Assembly (NCBI RefSeq): GCF_021917145.1
Contig: NC_061061.1
Span: forward strand, 13,270,908 to 13,334,907
DNA: 64,000 nt
From: Hypomesus transpacificus
Lineage: Eukaryota > Chordata > Actinopteri > Osmeriformes > Osmeridae
Direction: 5' to 3'
A program made the translations under genes and the position numbers. Below the pieces are notes generated by a model. It did no database searches. It worked only from the letters and a program-made list of their open reading frames with translations, and was not told the DNA's origin. Below, one piece after another: positions 1 to 9,370 of the stretch; within the stretch, counting starts at the first letter, position 1; the number at the start of each line of letters is the position of its first letter.

Positions 1-195
1 CATGTGCCAATGTCATTTTAAATATCCAATGCATGTTTTGTTTGAAGATGATTTTAGTTTGAATCAAATGTAGCTTAAAAATTGAATGGTTTAAGAACTA
101 AGATAGTTGTGTGTTTTCTTATATCGGTATGTTGAGGTAATGTTGCTTGTAAACAAACATAAGTCCTTTTCTCCCATAATCCTTCTCTCCTCCAG

Positions 196-605
196 ATCAG
201 AGGGGCTGTGTATTGATTCCCGAGGTATTGATGGTGGGAGAAGAGGAGGTTGGCTGGCCTGAGGCACTGACATACTGCTATAAACGGGGCATGGTACAGA
301 TCAGCTTCAGCACTAATGACTTCCTGCAACATGTGACCGAGGAGGTGGAGAAACAGAAAGCTGTGGGGAACATGAAGAAGGAGGTGTGGATAGGCCTGCG
401 CCGCAGCTCCCTGACTGGGGGGTGGTACTGGTACAATCAGGCTGCCTTGGATGTCACTCGCTGGGCCGCCAATGAGCCAGGGCACCCAACGGAGGGCCAG
501 TGTGCTGCCATGAAGCTGGATGACTACAGCTGGAGTGACCAGAGCTGCTGTAAACCCCTCCCGGCTCTTTGCTACAGAAAGCCGTTCTACTTCCCTCTGA
601 CCTAG
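196..605 (+). CDS. C-type lectin-like domain protein, 3'-terminal exon (5' part outside window)
   Basis: This is the last coding exon of a C-type-lectin-like gene. It follows a pyrimidine-rich acceptor ending at 195 and reads open to a TAG at 603-605. The translation has the C-type lectin fold landmarks: a Cys in LTYCYKRG, the core WIGL motif, a Trp-rich stretch (GGWYWYNQ), NEPGHP near the ligand loop, and the closing cysteines in EGQCAAM, QSCCKP and ALCYRK. The usual EPN or QPD sugar-binding triplet is not present in standard form (NEP is seen), so calcium-dependent sugar binding is doubtful. The exon ends only a few residues after the domain, so this would be the C-terminal domain of the protein. 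Upstream exons, signal peptide and any transmembrane segment lie left of the window. It could belong to a single- or multi-domain lectin receptor; I cannot name the gene. Confidence 0.8.
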
Positions 606-961
606 GTCTCATTCCAGAGCTGAGTCGTTTGGACTGTAGCAAGGATTTTTTTTTTTATCACAAGTTTTTAAACATATAGTTTAACAAATAGTCATATATG
701 TTGAATGTAAAGTCTTAACAATAGAATTGCTGTCGTTTTCAGTGCTGTTTCTGTGATTAGATTTAAAGTTATATTAATTATAATATTATATTGTGTGATT
801 AACTGTACTGGTTTGGTGGAATTAAAATATTATGGATCCAATTTGTGTTGGAGAGGTTAATATAAATGTATTACTCTGTGCATGCATTGACACTTACTTT
901 GATTTCAGAAAGAAATCCATTGTGTGTCAAAGGCTGAGGCATCTTAACAGTGACATGTAGA

Positions 962-967
962 AATAAA
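962..967 (+). promoter_or_regulatory. poly(A) signal for the C-type lectin gene
   Basis: A canonical AATAAA lies about 360 nt after the lectin stop codon. It is the first good signal downstream. Confidence 0.55.
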
Positions 968-997
968 AGAGGATAAAGTTCAGTTGGAAGTGTCTCG

Positions 998-1003
998 TTT
1001 ATT
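998..1003 (-). promoter_or_regulatory. poly(A) signal for siglec15
   Basis: TTTATT on the + strand reads AATAAA on the - strand. It lies about 90 nt after the siglec15 stop. It faces the lectin gene's signal at 962, so the two convergent transcripts should end within a few tens of bases of each other. Confidence 0.5.
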
Positions 1004-1091
1004 GAGTTTAGTTCATAAAGACGCATGGTTAGGAGGGAAAGCAACGTTTCGTTCCCAGTTTACATCTGTGTGGGCGTACATGTGCCTCATT

Positions 1092-2385
1092 TCAGCCAGC
1101 AGTATCTAAGCCCCCCAGCAACATCCAGGTCCCCGTCCCCAAGAGCAGGAGGAGCTTTGCCCCCAGGGAGACTGAGAGCAGCAGCAGCAGCGGGGGGCCC
1201 TGCCCAGCAGGCGGGGGCCTGGGAGACAGCACGTACAGGGTGGCCTGCTCTTTCCCCAGGGGATTGGACGCACTGCAGGTGTACTGCTGCCCAGGGTGGA
1301 CATCCAGCAGCTGGCTGGTGGTGTGGTGCTCTTCAGGAGCGTCCTGGGACAGCGGAGAAAGGGAGGCCTCCTCCAGGAGCTCATCCTGGCTAAGCCACTG
1401 GATATCAGGGAGTGGGGATCCCTGGACACGACACAGAGCCTTGTAGCCAGAGTCCTCGCTGCCCTCCACAGACAGGCCCAAGATACGTGGGGCCGCTGGC
1501 CACAAGCACCACACATAAGAAAGTCACTAGAGAGGCAGATTGGCCAAAAACAAACATGATAGTACACCTTCAGAATTAATATTGTCCTCCCACCACAAGT
1601 GAGTCTTCCCCCCTAGGACACCCCCCCCCCCTGCTACTTCCCCTCAACTTCTCACCTTCCACTCGGAGCCTGGTGCCCATTTTGTCCTCGTAGCTGGCAT
1701 GGGCGTGGCCGGGCACCTCTACACAGCAGTAGTAGCGGCCAATGTCCTGCAGGGCGGCATTGGTGATGCGCAGGGAGAGGTCATGCTGGCGGGGGATCCC
1801 CTCCAGGCGGTAACGCTGGTCCTGCTTAGGACCTGGCTGGCAGCTGCTGGTGCTGCTGGGGCTAGAGCACTGGAACAGGACCCTGGAGCCCTGGCCGTGG
1901 CCCAGACGCCACAGCACCTTCAGGGAGGAGTGCAGCGTGTGGTGAGGATGGGTGAAGGAGCAGGGCAACACGACGGGGTAGCCCTCCATGGCCCTCACTT
2001 CAGGAGGAACCTTCATGGACCAGCCCTCGTCATTGGAGCCCCACACTAGAGGGGGAGGGGACAAGAGCAACAGCTGACGCAGCTCTGAAGGTTGGAGAAG
2101 CTGTAAAGTTACTGCCACTAATAGCCTGGCTGTGAAGACACTGTGAGGAGGCGAAGATGGCTGCCACACTGACAAGATCACCCATTAAAATGAAAGGAGC
2201 CAAGGCTTGCGATTAGGCGATTAAAGATCATTGGAAAATAATGAAATTGCTCCTGTGTTTCAGAACCCTGGCTCCTCGTGTGTTCCTTGTGTGTATGTCC
2301 CTTGGTTATAAAGTATGGTTGATAACTTACCTTCAATGACTGAGAGCAGGAGACTCAAAGAGAAAAGCACGGCTTGAATGTCCAT
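1092..2385 (-). CDS. siglec15: Siglec-15: sialic-acid-binding Ig-like lectin 15, DAP12-type receptor
   Basis: Three coding exons: 2385-2331 (signal peptide), 2045-1656 (V-set Ig) and 1495-1092 (C2-type Ig, transmembrane, stop). Phases close to 282 residues; human Siglec-15 has 328. The V-set matches human Siglec-15 closely: WSMKVPPEV, VLPCSFTHPH, FQCSS, HDLSLRI. Human Siglec-15 binds sialylated glycans and signals through DAP12 using a transmembrane lysine. That lysine is present here (SLGAKLLLLLG). Two oddities stand out. The human binding arginine (R143, in FCRVEF) is Cys here (YYCCVEV). The cytoplasmic tail is only a few residues (ending GGLDTAG), whereas human has a longer tail with a tyrosine motif. 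A further tail exon is possible but no donor is evident before the stop. The gene is head to head with the siglec15-like gene at 2889. Confidence 0.9.
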
Positions 2386-2888
2386 AGCCAGACTGTCCTG
2401 TTCAGGATATTGTATATTGTGAGGTGTGTGCGTATGTGTGGGTCCCACTTGACTCACTGTCTCCCAGCCTCCCAGACACAGTGTCACAAGATTTGTCAGT
2501 ATTCCCAGTACACTGCTATAAAGTGTAATTCAGTATCTGAGTACATACTTTCATGTCTAATATAGAGTGCACTACCACATTATTCCTAAAACACATTTGA
2601 ATCTTGTGTACTTGTATATCAGATGAGGACAACATCTGTCCTTGAGAGCTTCCATTTAAAGTGATTAGACCAATCCACCATAAACCAAAGTTACCCTGAC
2701 GTATATCCAAAAACAGAAGTCAAAAGTTTAAAATAATCGACTTTAAACGGGAAGTGGGTGTGAGAGATTTCACAATGTTTCCTGTCAGCAGCTATTTTCC
2801 TGTTTCAATGGTAAGTGCTCATACATGTTCACATCTTGATCAAGGACTCAAAAGGAGACAGTTGTCTGGAACCATCTTCCGTCCAGAG
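2386..2888. promoter_or_regulatory. short divergent intergenic region between siglec15 and siglec15-like
   Basis: About 500 bp separates the two start codons, which point away from each other. Both promoters and 5' untranslated regions must therefore lie here or extend into the neighbouring gene, unless undetected 5' exons exist. No TATA box or specific factor site is convincing. Shared regulation is an inference from the spacing. Confidence 0.45.
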
Positions 2889-5329
2889 ATGGAGTCTGTT
2901 AGACCCCAGATCCTTCTCACCTGGAGGGTCATGTGGACATTGCTACTTCTCTGGGTCATCCCTGGTAGGAACCGATCATCCTGGAGCATTCTTCTATTAG
3001 CATCTCTGGAGTCATTTGAGTCTTTGTAATATACTTGTGTTAGTTTTATGGTGCATTGATTGTGTTTCAGAGCACTCTAGATGTCTCAGCCTTTGTTGTT
3101 CCCTCTAGGCGTACTGTCCCAGGACTGGCACATGACCACAGCCCCTGTGGTGAATGGCACCGTAGGAGAAGATGTGGTACTGCCCTGCACCTTCACACAT
3201 CCACAGCAAAACACATACTCTGGGGTCATCACAGTTCAGTGGCTGTTCAGACAGTCGAAAGCAAAGCCTTTCTTTGAGTGCAAGATGCAAAATGTCACAC
3301 AGAGAAAACCAGATCGCTGCCTGGTCTCTGAATCCTCGCTGCGATTCTTCATTCACGAGGATCCTAGAGAGAGCAAACTTTCCCTCCTGGTTAGAAACCT
3401 GACACTCACAGACAATGGAGACTACTTCTGCAGAGTAGAATTGGAGTATAATAGATGCCAGTCTCCAACACACCTCAACGTCACAGGTGAAGGCATACAT
3501 TGTTTCTATGTCAATATCATTTGAATATAGTCCTCTATATTTTAAGCAGACACATTCTAAAGTATCTTTATAAAATACTGTGGAACAGAACATGTTGGAG
3601 TGTATTTGATTAAATACTAGTTCTAGTCAGGAACTTAAGGAACATAAAGAGCCTGTGTTCCTTCCTCTCCAGCTCCGGTCCAGATTCTCAGCCTCACATG
3701 GGACAGAACAGCCTCTGGCTCAGGGAATGGCAGCCTTTGCTGTATAGCAGAGGGCAACCCCCGGCCTTCCATCACCTGGCTATCCTCTGGCCAGGAGGAG
3801 CCCTCAGGCCAGCAGGATTCCCCTGGAGATTACCAGATCAAAAGCTCAATCCCCTACTCCATCCAACATCAGTACACCTGCAGGGCAGACAACAGGCTGG
3901 CGAGAGCAGAGGCCTCTTTCCCCCCTAAGGCTTCATCCCTCTCTGTAGCGCTTTCTGTCTGCGGTGTGATGCTGGTGCTGCTGCTTGGTGTTGTGGCTGT
4001 GTTTTTGCTAAGGAAGAGGGGTAGGTTGTGTACTGTACATTGAAACAAGATATTAAAACGTAATTCATATCTTTGGGCATCTTTACTCCAGATGCCTTAG
4101 TATGTTATGTCTTTACAGTTACAGTTCTGTCATTGAGGGTTTCTGCTGTCTTTGTTCCCCTTTCCTCCCAAGGAATTCTGAGACTCTGTCCTTCAGACAA
4201 CAGGTGACATGTGTTCTGAAATAACTGTTTGTTTAACTGCATTAATCAGGTAGCATTGAATTAACAAGATTCTCTCCTTGCCCAGGTGTGAAGAGCAAAC
4301 TAAGCCAGGTGTTTAGCCTCACGCTGGTTCAGTGTTGTTTACATTGCCTCACAAAGGCAGTAATAGTGAGTTATGATTCTCCTTGTTTTCCAACGTCTGA
4401 ATTAATAGAAAATAATAACATGGTGAAACTGCTTGTCAACAGGTCAGTCTTGTGAGTGCCCTATATATGCCAACAGCACAGACTTAGGTGAGTATTATCA
4501 GAGTGCAAATCATACAGTGACAATCAGGGGGGGTCGACTTCTTCTCCAGGCCGTGTATCGACCCCCCCCGACCTGTTGTTTTTACTTCTCTTGGGGGGTC
4601 CAAGTCTTAATTAGGGGGGTCAAACCCCCCCAAGCCCACCGGTAATTTGAACCCTGACTATTATACAGTTTCATCATGGCTAACGATCATGTCATTGTTT
4701 TCATTCTGTTGCTATTTTCCAAAACCCAGAGAAGAGACCAGAGCGGAATGACCTGACGGAAATAGGAGCTGATGAAATGGAATTGGTTTACTCAGTCATT
4801 CACATCCCAGGTCCACGTGAGTTTTACTCTTCAGTGTGTTTTACAATTCAAATATTGAATTAGCCCAGAGTTTCAGTATTGTACTGAACAACACCAGTAC
4901 CCTCTTGCAAGTAAACATAGTCACGTAGCTCTATGTTCTTATAGCTCTCCAGGGGTTACCTCACGTCTCCACAGCAGACGAGGGTGAGTAGCAACAACAG
5001 ACAGAGTGTACCAACCGACTGACTTCACCAACAGAGTGACTGTACCAACAGACTGACTTCACCAACAGATAGACTTTACTGTACCAACAGACTGACTGTA
5101 CCAACAGACTGAGTTCACCAACAGACTGACTGTACCAACAGACTGACTTCACCAACAGACTGATTGTACCAACAGACTGACTGTACCAACAGACTGACTG
5201 CACCAACAGACTGACTTCACCAACAGACTGAATGTACCAACAGACTGACTGCACCAACAGACTGACTGTACCAACAGATTTTGCCTTTGCTGCTCAGGTG
5301 TCAACTACGCTTCAGTGACTTTCTCCTAA
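2889..5329 (+). CDS. siglec15l: Siglec-15-like inhibitory receptor with ITIM-type cytoplasmic tail
   Basis: Exons by hand: 2889-2964 (signal peptide), 3109-3486 (V-set), 3673-4020 (C2-type Ig plus transmembrane), then small tail exons 4173-4203, 4286-4308, 4443-4487, 4730-4816 and 5298-5329. A possible 9-nt exon at 4975-4983 also keeps frame, so the tail has two readings (about 339-342 residues). The V-set resembles Siglec-15 (VVLPCTFTHP) and keeps the sialic-acid arginine in DYFCRVEL. The membrane segment (ALSVCGVMLVLLLG region) has no charged residue and is followed by RKRG. Tail tyrosines are IYANS, LVYSVI (ITIM fit) and VNYASV just before the stop (ITIM fit). Such motifs normally recruit SHP phosphatases, so an inhibitory role is inferred. 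The Ig exons are secure; the exact tail exon borders are less so. The symbol follows fish usage as I recall it. Confidence 0.8.
4499..4658 (-). repeat. short interspersed repeat, copy A (inverted relative to copy at 17993)
   Basis: The segment starts about 11 bp after the 4443-4487 exon of siglec15l. Its reverse complement matches 17993-18185 almost throughout, including CCCCCCTAATTAAGACTTGG, GGGTCGATAC, GGAGAAGAAGT and GATTGTCACTGTAT. Copy B carries about 40 extra bases between GTCGATAC and GGAGAAG. No terminal inverted repeat, target duplication or polymerase III box was recognised, so the class is unknown. Confidence 0.75.
5010..5280. repeat. 17-bp minisatellite in last intron of siglec15l
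   Basis: About 15-16 tandem copies of the unit ACCAACAGACTGACTGT, alternating with versions ending in TTC or TGC. One longer unit (about 22 bp) occurs near 5061. The last copy runs directly into the pyrimidine tract of the final splice acceptor (AG at 5296-5297). Confidence 0.95.
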
Positions 5330-5531
5330 CGGCAGGAAACAGGAGAAGAGATTGTTCCATATTTGAAACCAACATGTCCCACGCTGTGTAAACTGTAAAC
5401 CGACATTTCCTATGCTGTATGAAAACAATGCTTCCTTTAGGAAGTAACAGCAGAAAGGTTTCTGACAGCCATAGGAAATCACTTTTCCTTTGGTTGGTAT
5501 TAACTAATGCTAAACAAGCTTTTGGCCGTTT

Positions 5532-5571
5532 TTCTTCATTCACGATGATCCTATAGAGAGCAAACTTTCCT
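5532..5571 (+). pseudogene. 40-nt duplicated fragment of the siglec15l V-set exon in its own 3' UTR
   Basis: These bases repeat 3345-3384 of the V-set exon with about two mismatches (shared pieces include TTCTTCATTCACGA and GAGCAAACTTTCC). It lies about 200 nt after the stop codon and has no coding role. It looks like a partial internal duplication or a remnant of a second V-set exon. Confidence 0.8.
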
Positions 5572-5677
5572 GTTTTTGGTTGGATTTACGAAATAATTTC
5601 TTGTTTTGAGAACATCTGACTGAAAAAGTCTAGGGAAAAGCCACAGACAAATTGTTTGTGATACAAAGTATGTTGCA

Positions 5678-5683
5678 AATAAA
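5678..5683 (+). promoter_or_regulatory. poly(A) signal for siglec15l
   Basis: AATAAA about 350 nt downstream of the TAA stop, followed by a GT-rich stretch (about 5695-5715) as expected for a cleavage site. Confidence 0.6.
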
Positions 5684-7517
5684 CTGGGATGTGTTTGGTT
5701 AGTTGATGTTTGTGGCATGTACAGGCTTCAGCTACAGGCAAACGTGCTGAAATATCTATATTGTGCGATTTCTAAAACCTCATATAATTAATGAACCAGC
5801 CTACAGCAAGGCAACCCAAATTGACTGCACTAACCTCCACATTACCCCATATTACCGATGTAGCTCACCTAATCACACTGTTCACAAACTTGATTTCAAT
5901 CTGTTAATTTACCTGTCGCCCATGTCTCTACTGGACCCCCCCCCACACACACACACACACCCTCATATCCTATCAATCATTATATTTATACACGTATGCC
6001 TGTTATTGCTTCAAGTAAAGCAAATAAACATACACATTTGTTGGTGTGTTAAGGAAGAATTCGAGTGGCACTGTGTAGATCTGAATAGTCAAGGGATATG
6101 GTTTTAATACAATTTATTAGACTATACAATTACATAAACAAAGCTTTGCTGATCAATCACAGCGAAGGAGGTGTCATCTACACAGGTCGTTCGCAGGAGT
6201 GATGATCAGCCAGCACACATGCACTGCCTTATATAAACTTAAGATCAAATGGCATTCCATAAGGTCAATCAATCAATGAAGCAAACTCTGTGATTGGCTA
6301 ACTCAACTTAGTGACAGCTTGAAACAATACCAAGTGTCCAGTGTGTCCCAAAGTTCTTTGATGTCACAGCTCTCTCCAGAGCAGTAGATAATAAAGCCAC
6401 AGGGGTTGACCAGTCAAATGGTCAACTGTCCTTTGTGTGACCATCTTCAAACAATACTTTTAATTAACACAAACAATGAAACAGGACACAGTCCTTCTAG
6501 CCAAAGTTCAGAGCAACTATCTCATTGACCCCTTACAGTAACCAGAGGACAGAATGCCATATAAAATGCTTCACCCATCCCCCAGGGCAAGCTGCCCACA
6601 GAGCCATCAGCACCTCACATTCCTTTGAACTCAACTTAATTATCTTGCCTTCCTGTCTCTTACCAATGAACATAGAAGATTATAGATTTCATACACATAC
6701 ATCTATGCATATGACCAACATTTCCATTACAGGTGTGTTCTTTGAATTTGTGAGCTTTATTTTTAGTTGGCAATGTGCAGTGTGGCCTAAACTGAAACTA
6801 TGTGAAAAAGCTGTCGTCAGCTGGCACACGTGAAGCTGAATGGCTTTTTAGCCTACTAATGACTGTGGCCTTTTAAGGGTGTGGTTCCTGTTTGACCGTG
6901 CAGACTTCTCTGGTATTGCTATTTAAATCTTTTTCCATCCCCAGAGAGTGCTAATGTGTTTGTTTGTGGACTTAGTGCTACTTTACATGATTTGGTGATA
7001 GAGAATGTGTGAGCCACAAAGCTTGTAGCTTCTATACTAGTTATAGTGCACTTTAGTAGGTGCGTCCCAACTGTTGCATCATTGCTAGAAAACAACTACC
7101 TTTTATTGTGAATTGTTTAGAAATGTAGGAGTTTATTTCAAACTGACAAATCAACTCGAATCGAAATTAAATAAATAAAAACAGCCAAACCAAAAGTCAA
7201 AAAATGTATGTATTAACATTATGATAGTATGTGATAGTAGGTTGTCTCGCACGGGAGAACAAAGTGACCGTTTTTTCATGAGTATGCTAGATCTACTTCG
7301 GAGATTAAACTTTTTGATTGCGATTTCCTATTTTCAGCATGGACTAAAAATCAACTGTGAATCCGTTGATGTTGTAGCTGCTCGTTTGCTGAAAACCCCA
7401 CCCCCATGACTCACACACGGGTAACAGAACAGCACAGACTTTTGCGTACTGTTGGACACTTAACGGCGTTTAACGGTTGATATATCTTGATAATAGGTAT
7501 TTTCTACAAATATAAAA
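5684..7517. other. intergenic region, siglec15l to cmtm7
   Basis: No exon was recognised. It contains a short (CA)n at about 5945-5962 and a long AT-rich stretch. The open frames here have no recognisable domains and look like chance. The cmtm7 promoter should lie in the last few hundred bases; no specific site is convincing. Confidence 0.5.
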
Positions 7518-9370
7518 ATGTCTCACACTATTGTAACTACCACTACTACAACAACATCGACTTCTGATGGAGGTTTTTTTAACATGGGCTACACCCGTTC
7601 CACACACGGTTTACTGAAGATCGCTCAAATGGTGAGATCAGATTATATCGTTCCCCACAGCCTGCAATAGCCTTCTAAAGCCAATAAACTTTTGTTAAAT
7701 TAAAAGCCGTTTCTGATCCTAATATTCTATGACGATGTGGATGTATGGTCTTAAACAACGCTGTTTCAAAATGTGTTTGCGAGTCTTGAGACGACTTTTC
7801 ATAAGCCTACGCTTCTTTTCACACATATTCAAATTATATATATATATATATTTAAAAAAAAAATCTAAACTCATAGCTTTTATGTTGGAAATTGGGTGTT
7901 AAAACTCGCTATTAATGATGGTGACGTTTAGCTTTACTTCCTATTCAAACTCCTCCTAGTAGATCTGTCATGAAACCCGGTCATACTACAGTATGCACAC
8001 CAGCCCAACTCGGCTGCACACTGGCATCAACCTCTGCAGTTTCAGGAAATACTAATAACCAATTTACTGAATAACAAATAACTCATGTCCTGTTGAGGGT
8101 TATTTCCTCCCGGAAATGAGTCTCTGCAGGTTGGGATGTCTGCAGATGTTTTTGTTATTATTCACTTAAAATATTAATGACAAATAATTTTACGTCCCAG
8201 ATGGAACTAAAAAAAAAACCCATCAGGATAAGAAGTAAACCTGTATGTGTGTTTCCAGGTGGCACTCCTGATAGCGTTTCTGTGCGTGCATCTAGCCCGG
8301 GGATGGACAGATTGGTCAGCCTTCCGCTACTTTGAGGTGGTGACCCTGTGGTTCCTCATCGCCTTCCTCATCTTTTACCTCACGTACCTGCTCCGCTTGC
8401 AGAGCAAGATCCCCTGTATCAACTGGACTCTGACAGTGAGCGACAATGCACACATTTCAATCTCTTTCTTGCAATTTGCATGACTTTTTTGTTTTTTTTC
8501 TCTCTTGAATTTACAAACCACCTATGGCCATTCATTACACCCCCCCCTCCCTCCACACACACACACGCACACACACACACACACACACAAGTGGGTAATG
8601 TGAACCCAAATATAGTTTTGTGTTCTAGGAGTTCTTCCACTACGCCGTGGGGACCATCCTGGTTGGCATAGCCTCCATCGTAGCAGCTGTAAAGAGTAGC
8701 GGAGTGTCTGAACTGGTGGCCGGGTCCGTGAGTGACCTCACTGATGACCACTCGGATTACTTCACTGTTACTGTTCTATGGTTTTAATACTTGGCTCCAG
8801 AGTTTGAGAATAAGTAGAAATGTGATCATTTTGATCTAATGTTAATGTGAGGCTTCAACTACCAAGCAGTCAGGAGTTAAAAGACATTTGTGTTGATGAG
8901 GATCTCTTTATTTATTGTAACACGTCTATTGATATTCCTAAGTGTATCTTTTAAGAATAGCTTCATTTCATAGAAATGCTTCACATACCTACTTTATATA
9001 ATAGTAGTGTGATTTAAATTTGGAAAGGATTCAACCTGAACTGACTCCAAGCCTGTTGTGTACTCTGTCAGGTGTTTGGCTTCATAGCCACGTTCCTGCT
9101 AGCTGTCAGTCTTTGGACTACATACAAGGTGTCCTGTGGCTCCCAGCCAACCAGTAAGTCAAATGATTATTACTAGTTTTCAGGCACTGGTTGCTTAGTG
9201 ACATGACTGACTCGTACGAAAAATATTTGATTACAGCACTTCAAATCATGACATTGTTCGTCTACGTCGTGGGGGGTTTATTATGTAACAGCTGTACTCA
9301 GCTCTCCATCCTCCCCCCTCTCTTAATTGTTCTATCTTTCTCTGTGTCTGTTGTAGGTGCATCTGTTTAA
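7518..9370 (+). CDS. cmtm7: CKLF-like MARVEL transmembrane protein 7
   Basis: Five exons: 7518-7631, 8259-8435, 8629-8727, 9072-9153 and 9357-9370. They splice in phase to 161 residues (human CMTM7, 175). The protein has a short Ser/Thr-rich N-terminus with a run of seven threonines, then the four-helix MARVEL domain. Matching landmarks to human CMTM7 are THGLLKIAQM, LLIAFLCV, YFEVVTLW, IASIVAAVKS, LVAGS, FGFIATFL, YKVSC and the C-terminal SASV. CMTM7 is a vesicle and plasma-membrane protein; in mammals it acts in B-cell receptor signalling and EGFR trafficking. Exons 2 and 3 are 177 and 99 nt, identical in length to those of cmtm6. The N-terminus is the least conserved part; the start at 7518 is the only ATG that gives a plausible short leader. 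Confidence 0.92.
8553..8589. repeat. (CA)n microsatellite in cmtm7 intron 2
   Basis: CA dinucleotide run with one CG interruption, ending about 40 bp before exon 3 and following a C-rich run. Confidence 0.9.

Noticed and set aside
3105-3593. 162-codon frame on the - strand
   Set aside because: Antisense shadow of the siglec15l V-set exon.
5010-5280. CRISPR-like array
   Set aside because: The 17-bp units are directly tandem with no unique spacers; it is a minisatellite in a fish intron.
6110-6560. Possible solo LTR on the - strand
   Set aside because: Some LTR-like composition, but no matching terminal dinucleotides, target duplication or partner copy could be shown.
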